NCBI RefSeq assembly: GCF_000264295.1
Contig: NZ_AJXT01000044.1
Coordinates: 1 to 51,970 of the forward strand
DNA: 51,970 nt
Reading direction: 5' to 3'
Origin: Rhodanobacter spathiphylli B39
GTDB lineage: Bacteria; Pseudomonadota; Gammaproteobacteria; Xanthomonadales; Rhodanobacteraceae
Part shown: positions 24,676 to 32,276 of the stretch, piece after piece
Layout: every line of letters begins with the position of its first letter
Position numbering within the stretch: position 1 is the stretch's first letter
Position numbers and translations under genes: made by a program
Notes under the pieces: generated by a model
What the model was told of the DNA's origin: nothing
Seen by the model: only the letters and a program-made list of their open reading frames with translations
Database searches by the model: none

Positions 24676-25509
24676 ATGCCCAGGATATTCGTGAAGTTTC
24701 AGGATCAGAAACACGTTGAACTCGCTGCAGGTCCCGATGCTACCTTCCGCAGCGTGGTCGAGCAGGCGTACCGAGAGCTTTGGCCCCATGACGAACTCCC
24801 GCCAGACGACCAGCTCAAGATTTTCTATGAAGGCAAGCTTGTCGCAAAAGCTGCGCTCACGCTGGGTGACCTGAATGTCCAGGCGTACAAGACGATTTCC
24901 GTCGAGCTTCCCGCCCGCCGGGAAGATGCGCCGATCGACAACGTATTGGCGAAGCTGCAGGCCTTCCTGCGGCTGTCGGCCGGAGAACTTGGTCCGGACG
25001 AAATGACGTTCATCGGCATCGGTTGCTTCGACCATGGACATGGCGAAGATTCGATCAAGCGCCAGCAATGCCCCGATTCGCTGCTCCAATACTGTATCCG
25101 GCAGCGGGTCGACTTGAACCTGATACTGGTCGACCCCGGCTTCGCGGATACCACGGGCAGGTTCCGGCAGATCTACGACATGCCGGGGTGGCGGCTTCAG
25201 TTCGAGGAGGAGGGCGGCCGGATTCGGCAATACAGTTACACCCCTTCGGTGACGGCCGGCGCGTGCGATGTCTGGCTCACCGTGTTCGCCACGGGAATTG
25301 CCGAATACACGCTGGAGCTCGCCGGCCAGGGCAAGCTCATCGGCGGCATTTCCCTGCCGGACGTCTTCGCCGCCGCGGGCGGCCCCCACCATCCGGGTGC
25401 CTGCGTGATCAGCGGCAACTTCTATCTGGCACCCGCCGATGCGAGCCAATACTTCACGCGGGGATCGCAGCAGGTCATTGCCGCGGCGGGATTCACCCAC
25501 AACCCCTAG
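24676..25509 (+). CDS. Ubiquitin-like (beta-grasp) domain protein with unknown C-terminal domain
   Basis: 277 aa. Residues 1-79 closely follow eukaryotic ubiquitin in length and pattern: RIFVKFQDQKHVEL for the first hairpin, then a helix, then LPPDDQLKIFYEGKLV (human ubiquitin: IPPDQQRLIFAGKQLE), then LTLGDLNVQAYKTISVEL (human: RTLSDYNIQKESTLHLVL). There is no C-terminal Gly-Gly. Residues 105-277 form a second domain with no recognised family: FIGIGCFDHGHGED, LLQYCIRQRVDLNLILVDPGF, then a Gly-rich end (GGISLPDVFAAAGGPHHPGACVISGNFYL, 223-251). The start has AGGAG seven bases upstream. No E1, E2 or protease gene is adjacent. A protein-interaction role is inferred. Confidence 0.75.
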   Translation: MPRIFVKFQDQKHVELAAGPDATFRSVVEQAYRELWPHDELPPDDQLKIFYEGKLVAKAALTLGDLNVQAYKTISVELPARREDAPIDNVLAKLQAFLRLSAGELGPDEMTFIGIGCFDHGHGEDSIKRQQCPDSLLQYCIRQRVDLNLILVDPGFADTTGRFRQIYDMPGWRLQFEEEGGRIRQYSYTPSVTAGACDVWLTVFATGIAEYTLELAGQGKLIGGISLPDVFAAAGGPHHPGACVISGNFYLAPADASQYFTRGSQQVIAAAGFTHNP

Positions 25510-25710
25510 GGGGCGGCGTGCGTGGGGGGCATTGCCGCGTCATCCGCCTGGCTTCGCACTGCTCTCAGTTGTCATGCGGGTTCGGCGCAAGAGCAGGCCT
25601 GCTGACGAGCAGGCGAAGGTATCCGGTGCCGGGGTCAGTTTCCCGTGGCCTGATGGCGCTTGCCCGTGACATCATTCGCCACCCACCACCCCTGTCTTCA
25701 AGAGGCTTGC

Positions 25711-26136
25711 ATGAAGGTTCCGTTCTCGGGCGGCTGCGCCTGCGGCAGCATCCGCTACGCGTGTTCCAGCGAGCCGCTGGCCATGCTGAACTGCCATTGC
25801 CGCGATTGTCAGCAGTCGAGCGGCGCACCGTTTGCCTCGGGCGTGGTGGTGCCGCGGGCGTCCGTCGACGTCACGGGCTCGCCACAGGAATATGCGGTTC
25901 GCGTATCCAGCGGTCTGCTGGTCACGCGGAGCTTTTGCGCCCACTGCGGCAGCCCCTTGTTCACCGCGGGTGAGGCAAGGCCGGATTTCATGTCCATCCG
26001 CTTCAGCAGCCTGGACGACAGCAGTGGCTTCCGGCCGGCACTGGACATCTGGACGTCCAGTGCACCGTCATGGGTTTGCCTGGACGAAGCCCTGCCGCAT
26101 TTTGCGCAGTCGCCGTCCACGCAGAAGCAGGCGTAG
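25711..26136 (+). CDS. GFA/CENP-V family zinc protein
   Basis: A 141-aa protein of the glutathione-dependent formaldehyde-activating enzyme (GFA) fold. The zinc ligands are visible in GGCACGSIRYAC (first pair), CHCRDCQ and FCAHCGSPLF. Members bind zinc; a few condense formaldehyde with glutathione, and most have unknown substrates. The start at 25711 follows AGAGG; the Met at 25660 gives an unrelated N-terminus. An ordinary gene in an otherwise unusual neighbourhood. Confidence 0.88.
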   Translation: MKVPFSGGCACGSIRYACSSEPLAMLNCHCRDCQQSSGAPFASGVVVPRASVDVTGSPQEYAVRVSSGLLVTRSFCAHCGSPLFTAGEARPDFMSIRFSSLDDSSGFRPALDIWTSSAPSWVCLDEALPHFAQSPSTQKQA

Positions 26137-26274
26137 CGGAACCGCATTCACCGAACCGCTTGCGGACAGGATCGCATCGGCCCAGCGACGTTCTTCGGGG
26201 GGCGAGCTGAGGCCAGGTACTTCAGCAGCGACGCTTGCCAATGGCCGTCCATGCCCGGCGGACGGCCATTCGAT

Positions 26275-27777
26275 TCACTTCTTCAGCGTCGCCGGGGCGA
26301 CGGTCGCCCATACATTGGGTGCATGCTGGCGCGTTGAGACAATGTAGGTGGTGCTGTTCCTTGAAAGCAGCCTGGAGTGATTGATCTCGAAGGAGCTGCC
26401 CTTGAAGCTGTTCAACCGATTTTCGAAGACGGCGGGATTGGCGATGGCCAGCACGTTCTTGGCGCCGGTCGCGCCATTCATCCATCCCCAATCGCGCACC
26501 ACGATCGTCATCGTGCTGCCTTCGGTGGTGCTGTCGTAGCAGATGTTCGGTCGCGCGCTGCCGGATTTGCGCAAATCGGCATTGTGATGGAACCGTTCGA
26601 TCTCCACCCAGGCGATGATCTGGTTCAGGGAGACGTCGCGCACGCCCATCTCGGGATAGGTATTGCGCGTGTAGGTCGGCGACAACAGGGTGTCATCCTT
26701 GAACGCGCAGAGATAGACGCGCGTCTTGTCGCATAGCGCAAACTCCTTCTGTGGGCCTTTTGCCGGCTGGATCAGGCAAAAGTCGGCCTTGCCGCTGCTG
26801 CGCAGGCGCGCGCGTTCGGCATCGGTCCAGTCCCTGATGTCGCCGGTCAGGGTCTTGTCGATTTCCGACAGTCGAAGCATGGGATAGGCGCACGAAATGT
26901 GGAAATCCATGCCGATGCTGTTGACCGTGAAATAGTCGTTGTCGGCGTTGCCTTTGCGGATCCACATCTTCCTGCTGGTTGCGGCGTCCTTCCACGGATG
27001 CCATGGCTCGTCGACGTGCGCGGCCTTTCGCCAGTGCGCAAGGTCCGCCCGGCATCGCGCGCCGCCATGTTCGATGACCATTTTCGGGAGACGGTTGTCG
27101 CCTCGATAGAAGATGAGGTAATTGGGTGTGGTGTGGCGGTCGGTCGGCTGGGTGCTGGTGGCGCTCTGCAGGTCGAAGTCCGTTCCGAAGACGTGGCTGA
27201 CCTTGGGATCATCGACGGTGCCTTCGCCGGTGTCGACGCCACCGGACTTCGCATCGACCGGCGGGAAGGTTTCGAAGCCCTCGTTGAGCAGATAGTCCAG
27301 TACCCCGAACGGAACCACCGCCGGGTCGATGGCGATCATTCTGGCGAAGTCGGTGGACAGGGATGCGGGAAATGTGAAGCCGGCCTTCTGCACCAGTTTC
27401 AGATTGTCCCGGGACAGCACGCTGTCGAGATCGAAAATCACGCTCAAAATGCGACCCATCGCTTCGGGTTGCGCCGATTTCTTCGCCTCGGTGAAGAAGT
27501 AGTTGAACCACCCGGCGTAGTCCAGGTTCTCCGTGGTCGTGCCGGTCTTGAGCACGGCGCTCTGCCTGGTGATGATCTCCGAGATCATGCGGAAGAAACT
27601 GTCGCCATAGTAGGCGCCCGACATCAGCTTCTTGGCTGCGGGGCCGGGAGGCGGCGGCGCGCCGCCGACCGTTGGCCTGGGCGGGGGTGGAAAGGCGCCC
27701 GGATCGATGGCGCGCAGGAAAGCGTCCCGCGCCTTGTTGGAAGCCTCGATGACGGATGGCGACAGGACAGCGGCCAT
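26275..27777 (-). CDS. Putative ADP-ribosyltransferase-like protein (cholera/pertussis type)
   Basis: 500 aa, no signal peptide. Residues 28-46 are a Pro/Gly-rich linker (PPPPRPTVGGAPPPPG), and 50-200 are helical and unassigned. Residues 223-239 (YRGDNRLPKMVIEHGG) match the arginine motif of R-S-E ADP-ribosyltransferases in residue identity and spacing; cholera toxin reads YRADSRPPDEIKQSGG. A strand YFTVNS (282-287) sits where the STS motif is expected. E376 in EMGVRDVSLNQIIAW aligns with the catalytic-Glu loop of cholera toxin (EVSALGGIPYSQIYGW). The first Glu of ExE is Tyr374 here, so activity or specificity may differ. GGGGAGG precedes the start. It may be an effector or a defence protein; no immunity partner is recognised. 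Confidence 0.6.
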   Translation of the reverse strand: MAAVLSPSVIEASNKARDAFLRAIDPGAFPPPPRPTVGGAPPPPGPAAKKLMSGAYYGDSFFRMISEIITRQSAVLKTGTTTENLDYAGWFNYFFTEAKKSAQPEAMGRILSVIFDLDSVLSRDNLKLVQKAGFTFPASLSTDFARMIAIDPAVVPFGVLDYLLNEGFETFPPVDAKSGGVDTGEGTVDDPKVSHVFGTDFDLQSATSTQPTDRHTTPNYLIFYRGDNRLPKMVIEHGGARCRADLAHWRKAAHVDEPWHPWKDAATSRKMWIRKGNADNDYFTVNSIGMDFHISCAYPMLRLSEIDKTLTGDIRDWTDAERARLRSSGKADFCLIQPAKGPQKEFALCDKTRVYLCAFKDDTLLSPTYTRNTYPEMGVRDVSLNQIIAWVEIERFHHNADLRKSGSARPNICYDSTTEGSTMTIVVRDWGWMNGATGAKNVLAIANPAVFENRLNSFKGSSFEINHSRLLSRNSTTYIVSTRQHAPNVWATVAPATLKK

Positions 27778-28054
27778 GCTTACCTCCCCCGGGTACGTCG
27801 TGCAGGAAACGTGGCGAAGCATCTTCCGCCTGTCTTCCGGCATTTGCAAAAGGGGCCTGCAGGCGTGGCCATGAGGACGGTCGTCACGCCCACGGGCCTG
27901 TTGCGGAAGAGACATGGCGCTCACATGGCCAGCCGGCCTGGTCGTGGCCGGACATCAAGCCATGGACGTGAAGTACGATCGCGGCACCGGTCACGGGGCG
28001 CGCGCATGGCGCGAATTTCCCTGTGGGAAACCGGCAAACGATGAGGAAGACACC
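27778..28054. promoter_or_regulatory. Divergent intergenic region
   Basis: 277 nt between the ADP-ribosyltransferase-like gene (minus) and the zinc-finger gene (plus). No gene is supported here. Promoters for both must lie in it, but I cannot place convincing -35/-10 boxes. Confidence 0.4.
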
Positions 28055-28411
28055 ATGGCGACGCACGACAGTGACGATATCGATCCCGCGGTGGCGCCTT
28101 CGGGCACCGGTTGCGTGGAATGCCTGCAGGCTGGCCAGTGGTGGTTGCACCTTCGCCGATGCGCCAGGTGCGGACATGTCGGCTGTTGCGACACGTCACC
28201 GAATCAGCATGCGACCGCGCACTTTCACCAGACGGGCCACCCGGTCATCACCAGCTTCGAGCCCGGGGAGGACTGGTTCTACGACTACCGCAGCGGTGCC
28301 ACCTTCAACGGCCCGACGTTGCGCGCACCGCACATGCATCCGCTCGACCAGCCGGTGCCCGGTCCCGCGGGACAGGTGCCGCGGAACTGGATGGAGCTGC
28401 TCAACGAGTGA
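28055..28411 (+). CDS. UBP-type zinc finger protein
   Basis: 118 aa. The zinc-finger signature of ubiquitin-specific proteases (ZnF-UBP) is complete: CVEC, then CARCGHVGCC, then H-x3-H-x2-H spacing in NQHATAHFHQTGHP, ending with WFYDY. In eukaryotes this finger binds the C-terminal tail of free ubiquitin. Bacterial members are common next to thioredoxin-reductase-like flavoproteins, as here, and their ligand is unknown. The start at 28055 has GAGGAA upstream. It is followed 105 nt later by the flavoprotein gene and is probably co-transcribed with it. Confidence 0.9.
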   Translation: MATHDSDDIDPAVAPSGTGCVECLQAGQWWLHLRRCARCGHVGCCDTSPNQHATAHFHQTGHPVITSFEPGEDWFYDYRSGATFNGPTLRAPHMHPLDQPVPGPAGQVPRNWMELLNE

Positions 28412-28516
28412 CGCCGGCCAACGCCGCAGGTCGCCCGGATGGCATGATTCGCCGGACGTGACTCCCTCCGAGCCACCCGCGCAGGGTGGCCGCCCCGACC
28501 ACCGCAAGGACAGGAC

Positions 28517-30139
28517 ATGGAATCGATCGGCGCCAACCTGAGCGAGATGCAGCGCACCCCGCTGGCGCCCGCGCACGTCGCCGCGTTGCGCGAAGCGGGC
28601 AGGCAGGTGAGCTACGCGGCGGGCACGTATCTGGCGCGGCCCGGCCAGCTGGCCGACCGCTTCGTCTATGTCCTCGACGGCGAGATCGAGGTGGTCAACG
28701 CCTATACCGACGAGCGCCATCTGCCTTCGACATTGGGGCCGACCCAGTTCATGGGCGAGATATCGTTCCTCAATGGCGGGAACGCCTCGATGGCGATGCG
28801 CGCCGTGCGCGACACCTCGGTGATCGAGGTGCCGCGCGTCACGATGCTGAACCTGATGTCGCGGATTCCCGAGATGTCGGACATCATCATCACCGTCTTT
28901 GCCGCGCGTCGCCGCCGGCAGATCGAGCAGCGCGACAGCACGCTGGTGCTGATCGGCGAGGAGCGCGACCGCGAGGTGCGCTGCATCGCCGAATTCGCCG
29001 ACCGCAACCGCATTCCCTACGCCTCGCATGCGCTGGGCAGCGTCGAGGCGGACGCGCTGGCTGCCACCTGTTCGCTGGCGCCCGGCCGGCCCGCGGTGAT
29101 CTTCGGCCGCGACACCGTCATCGACAACCCGACGCCGGACAGTATCGCGCGCCTGCTCGGCCTGAACCTGGACCTGGTCGACGACGAGGATTTCGACGTG
29201 CTGATCGTGGGCGGCGGGCCGGCAGGCGTGGCCGCCGGCGTCTATGCCGGCGCCGAGGGCCTGTGTGCGCTGGTGACCGAGGACGTCGCCATCGGCGGCC
29301 AGGCCGGCACGTCCAGCCGGATCGAGAACTACATGGGTTTTCCCACTGGCATCTCCGGTGCCGACCTGGTCTGGCGCGGCCAGATCCAGGCGATGAAGTT
29401 CGGCACGCGTTTCGCCATGCCCCGCCGCGTGGCCCGGCTCGAAGCGCTGCCGGACGGCGGCTTCTGCGCCACCTTCGACAACGGCAAGCGGGTCCGGGGC
29501 AAGGCGGTGGTGGTGGCGACCGGCGTGCAGTATCGCCGCCTGCCGATTCCGCGGCTGACCGAGTTCGAAGGCGCCGGCGTGTATTACGCCGCGACCGATA
29601 TCGAGGCCCGCTACAGCAAGGGCACCGAGGCGATCATCATCGGCGGTGGCAATTCCGCCGGTCAGGCCGCGATGTTCCTCAGCCGCACGGCGAGCCGGGT
29701 GCGCCTGCTGGTGCGCGGCCAGTCACTGGCCGCGTCGATGTCGAGCTACCTGTCGAGCCGGCTCGAGGCCGAGCCCACGATCACCATCGAGTACGGCGTC
29801 GAAGTCAGTGCGCTGCACGGCGACGACCACCTCGATGCGGTGACGATCCGCCATGCCGCCAGCGGCGCCGAAGAGACGGTGCCGAGCCGGGCGCTGTTCG
29901 TGATGGTCGGCGCTGCCCCCAATACCGACTGGCTGACGGATCTGGTCAAGCTGGACGACAAGGGCTTCGTGCTCACCGGCGAGGCGGTCGGCGCCAGCTC
30001 GCTGTTCGAGACTTCGCGGCCCGGCATCTTTGCCGTGGGCGACGTGCGCAGCGGATCGGTGAAGCGCGTGGCCTCGGCCGTCGGCGAGGGCTCGGTGGTG
30101 ATCTCCCGGGTCTGGGCCTTCGTCGACGCCGGCGGCTGA
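28517..30139 (+). CDS. cNMP-binding domain fused to a thioredoxin-reductase-like flavoprotein
   Basis: 540 aa. Residues 15-130 form a cyclic-nucleotide-binding (cNMP/CRP-type) domain (YVLDGEIEVV, FMGEISFL). Residues 140-215 are a thioredoxin-like linker domain. From 225 on comes a two-dinucleotide-binding oxidoreductase: FAD site GGGPAG (232-237), NAD(P)H site GGGNSA (376-381), and the final FAD strand ending in FAVGDVRSGSVKRVASAVGEG. The redox CxxC of real thioredoxin reductase is replaced by AATD (358-361), so it cannot reduce thioredoxin in the classical way. It pairs with the ZnF-UBP gene just upstream, a common bacterial arrangement of unknown function. Confidence 0.88.
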   Translation: MESIGANLSEMQRTPLAPAHVAALREAGRQVSYAAGTYLARPGQLADRFVYVLDGEIEVVNAYTDERHLPSTLGPTQFMGEISFLNGGNASMAMRAVRDTSVIEVPRVTMLNLMSRIPEMSDIIITVFAARRRRQIEQRDSTLVLIGEERDREVRCIAEFADRNRIPYASHALGSVEADALAATCSLAPGRPAVIFGRDTVIDNPTPDSIARLLGLNLDLVDDEDFDVLIVGGGPAGVAAGVYAGAEGLCALVTEDVAIGGQAGTSSRIENYMGFPTGISGADLVWRGQIQAMKFGTRFAMPRRVARLEALPDGGFCATFDNGKRVRGKAVVVATGVQYRRLPIPRLTEFEGAGVYYAATDIEARYSKGTEAIIIGGGNSAGQAAMFLSRTASRVRLLVRGQSLAASMSSYLSSRLEAEPTITIEYGVEVSALHGDDHLDAVTIRHAASGAEETVPSRALFVMVGAAPNTDWLTDLVKLDDKGFVLTGEAVGASSLFETSRPGIFAVGDVRSGSVKRVASAVGEGSVVISRVWAFVDAGG

Positions 30140-30158
30140 ACTGACCAGTCGAAACAGG

Positions 30159-31463
30159 TCACCCGACCGAATCGCTCATCCTCCGATCCGTGCCCGGGGC
30201 GAGCGTGCGCACGATCAGCAGGGCCAGGAGCGGGATGGCGAGCGCGTAGACATACTGCGTGCGTGACACGCCGATGCCGAAAGGAAACCAGATGCCCGGC
30301 ACGCCGATCGGATCGAGCAGCTCGCCGCCGAACAGCCCGGCCATGATCGAGGCCAGCGTGAGCAGCGACAGGATTCGCAGCGGGCCGTGGCGCAGCATGC
30401 GCGCGGCGATGACGACGAACAGCGCGATCGCGCCCAGCCGGCTGCCGCTGGTCCAGCTCGCCGAGTGCGTCATGGCGCCGACCGTCCCGGCCATCGCCAG
30501 CGCGACGGTCAGCACATCGATGCTTCGCCACGGGCGCAGGCACCAGCGGTTCCAGGCCAGCAACCAGGCGGTGATCGTCGGCACCCACAGCACCGACGCC
30601 AGCCACGCGTAAGTGGTCAGGTCCTGCAGGTCGGTCCATGAAACGATCGCATTGTCGAGGCGCCTGGCTGCGGCAAGCGCCAGCGCGATGCCGGCGAAGA
30701 TCAGGAAGCCCCTGCGCCGGCTGCGCGACCCGCAGGCCAGCGCCAGGCCGATCAGTGCCAGCATGGCGATCGGCTCGATCACGTCGACGATATAGCCGGC
30801 AATGGTTCGCTGCCATTGCACGCGGTGGAGTGCGGCGGCGATCGGCCGCGGTGCGAGGATGGGCGCGCTGTGCATGCCGCCGCCGGTGGCGCTGATCGCT
30901 GAAGCGGGAAGCATATAGGCGCGGACCGCGAGCACGCCGCGAGTGCCCGCCGCACCGGCGGGAAGGGCAAACCGCAGCGGCCGCGTGCCGACGAGGCGCG
31001 GGGCGGGACCGAGCTTGCCCGAGCCGCCCAGTCGCTGGCCGTTCCAGTACAGCTCGTAGCCGTCCTCGACGAGGGTGGGGCCGAGGATGTCCCACGCCGT
31101 GCTTCCCGCCGGCACCGTCACCGCGCGTCGATACCAGGCGTAGCCGCGATAGCCGGGATGGCCATGCGCCATCCAGCCGTCGACGTAATCGGGCAGGCCC
31201 ACGTCGCCGTCGTGGCTGCCGGGCGGGGCGGTCATGTCCATGACTTCCCAGCCGGTATCGTCCATGTCGGGGTCGGCCCAGCGCGGATCGTCGCCGGCAT
31301 GGAATCGCCAGGTGCCATCGAGCAGGGTCGCCGCCGCGCGCAGCGCCGGCGGATCAGGACGGCCACCGCTCGCCAGGTCGGCGATCACCACGATGAGTGC
31401 CATCAGCGTCGTCACGATGATGGCGACGATCAGTTTGCGTCGGGTGGCGTCCATCGACGGCAC
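30159..31463 (-). CDS. Membrane protein with extracytoplasmic sugar-binding-like domain and C-terminal membrane bundle
   Basis: 434 aa. A first transmembrane segment (residues 10-27) is followed by an outside domain (about 45-190) of the galactose-binding/GH2-like jelly-roll type: LLDGTWRFHAGDDP, YRGYAWYRRAVTVP, YELYWNGQRLGGSG. About seven hydrophobic segments follow (225-420). This layout equals the sensory half of 7TMR-DISM receptors, but there is no kinase, GGDEF or other output domain after the last helix. Met 4 (31454) is an alternative start. It could partner with a separate signalling protein; function unknown. Confidence 0.75.
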   Translation of the reverse strand: MPSMDATRRKLIVAIIVTTLMALIVVIADLASGGRPDPPALRAAATLLDGTWRFHAGDDPRWADPDMDDTGWEVMDMTAPPGSHDGDVGLPDYVDGWMAHGHPGYRGYAWYRRAVTVPAGSTAWDILGPTLVEDGYELYWNGQRLGGSGKLGPAPRLVGTRPLRFALPAGAAGTRGVLAVRAYMLPASAISATGGGMHSAPILAPRPIAAALHRVQWQRTIAGYIVDVIEPIAMLALIGLALACGSRSRRRGFLIFAGIALALAAARRLDNAIVSWTDLQDLTTYAWLASVLWVPTITAWLLAWNRWCLRPWRSIDVLTVALAMAGTVGAMTHSASWTSGSRLGAIALFVVIAARMLRHGPLRILSLLTLASIMAGLFGGELLDPIGVPGIWFPFGIGVSRTQYVYALAIPLLALLIVRTLAPGTDRRMSDSVG

Positions 31464-31476
31464 CGTGGACGGGGAC

Positions 31477-31893
31477 TCAGCCCTGTTCGGCGGCGGGCAT
31501 CGCCGCCGGGTCCATCCACAGCGCCGCCCACATGTGGCCGTCGGGGTCGGCGAGATCGCGCGTGTACATGAAGCCCATGTCCTCGGCCGGGTTCACGTCA
31601 GCCTGGCCGCCGTGGGCTGCCGCAGCTTCGTTCATCGCGTCCACCGCCGCGCGGCTGTCCAGCGCCAGCGAGAGCATCGAGTTGCAACTTCCCGCCGGCG
31701 GGAACGGCCGATCGGTGAACGTGCGCCACTTGGCGTGGGTGATCACCATCACGTGGATCGCCTCGCTCCACACCATGCAGGCGCCGCTGTCGTCGCTGAA
31801 TTGCGGGTTCTGTTCGAAGCCCAGGGCGCGGTAGAAATCGACCGAGGCCTTGAGGTCGGCGATCGGCAGGCTGATGAAGATCTTCTTGGTCAT
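31477..31893 (-). CDS. VOC-superfamily (glyoxalase/bleomycin-resistance-like) protein
   Basis: A 138-aa member of the vicinal-oxygen-chelate fold, starting IFISLPIADLKASVDFYRALGF with the second half ending in DLADPDGHMWAALW. It is a single-module protein, probably dimeric. Members include glyoxalases, dioxygenases and many unknowns, so the substrate is open. The start has GGGGAA upstream. It ends 13 nt before the start of the membrane-protein gene downstream on the same strand. Confidence 0.85.
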   Translation of the reverse strand: MTKKIFISLPIADLKASVDFYRALGFEQNPQFSDDSGACMVWSEAIHVMVITHAKWRTFTDRPFPPAGSCNSMLSLALDSRAAVDAMNEAAAAHGGQADVNPAEDMGFMYTRDLADPDGHMWAALWMDPAAMPAAEQG

Positions 31894-32015
31894 GGCGGCA
31901 TTCCCCGGGTGGCACGAAGTGTGGAGACTCTACGCTCGTGGAGCGTCGACTGTACGACGAACGACCCGCGGCCGAATCGACAAGCTCCGCGATGCGGCCA
32001 GGCATGCCCGGTGGC

Positions 32016-32174
32016 TCAGGACTTCTTGCCGCCGCCGTCCTGCTTGTTGACCGTGGCCCAGGCGATGCGCTCGGCGGTCTTTTCCGACTTGCCCTCCTTC
32101 TTCTCGCTCTGCTTGATGTGCGCGGCTTCGCGTTTCTGCTTGTCGGTGTACGACGACTTGTCGCCCTTGGACAT
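32016..32174 (-). CDS. Small Lys-rich stress-type protein (often annotated as plasmid stabilization protein)
   Basis: A 52-aa gene with a perfect AAGGAG site seven bases before its ATG. It reads MSKGDKSSYTDKQKREAAH..., with a conserved ERIAWATVNKQDGGGKKS end. This short, very charged family is widespread in Proteobacteria and usually labelled plasmid stabilization protein, though function is unproven. It is probably intrinsically disordered. Confidence 0.8.
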   Translation of the reverse strand: MSKGDKSSYTDKQKREAAHIKQSEKKEGKSEKTAERIAWATVNKQDGGGKKS

Positions 32175-32276
32175 GACGCTGCTCCTTCACGGGATGGAGC
32201 GAAGCACGCTAGGCGGCGCCGGGTTAACGCGAGGTGGTCGATCGACGACGATGGCGTCAAGGCGTCGACCGGGGAC

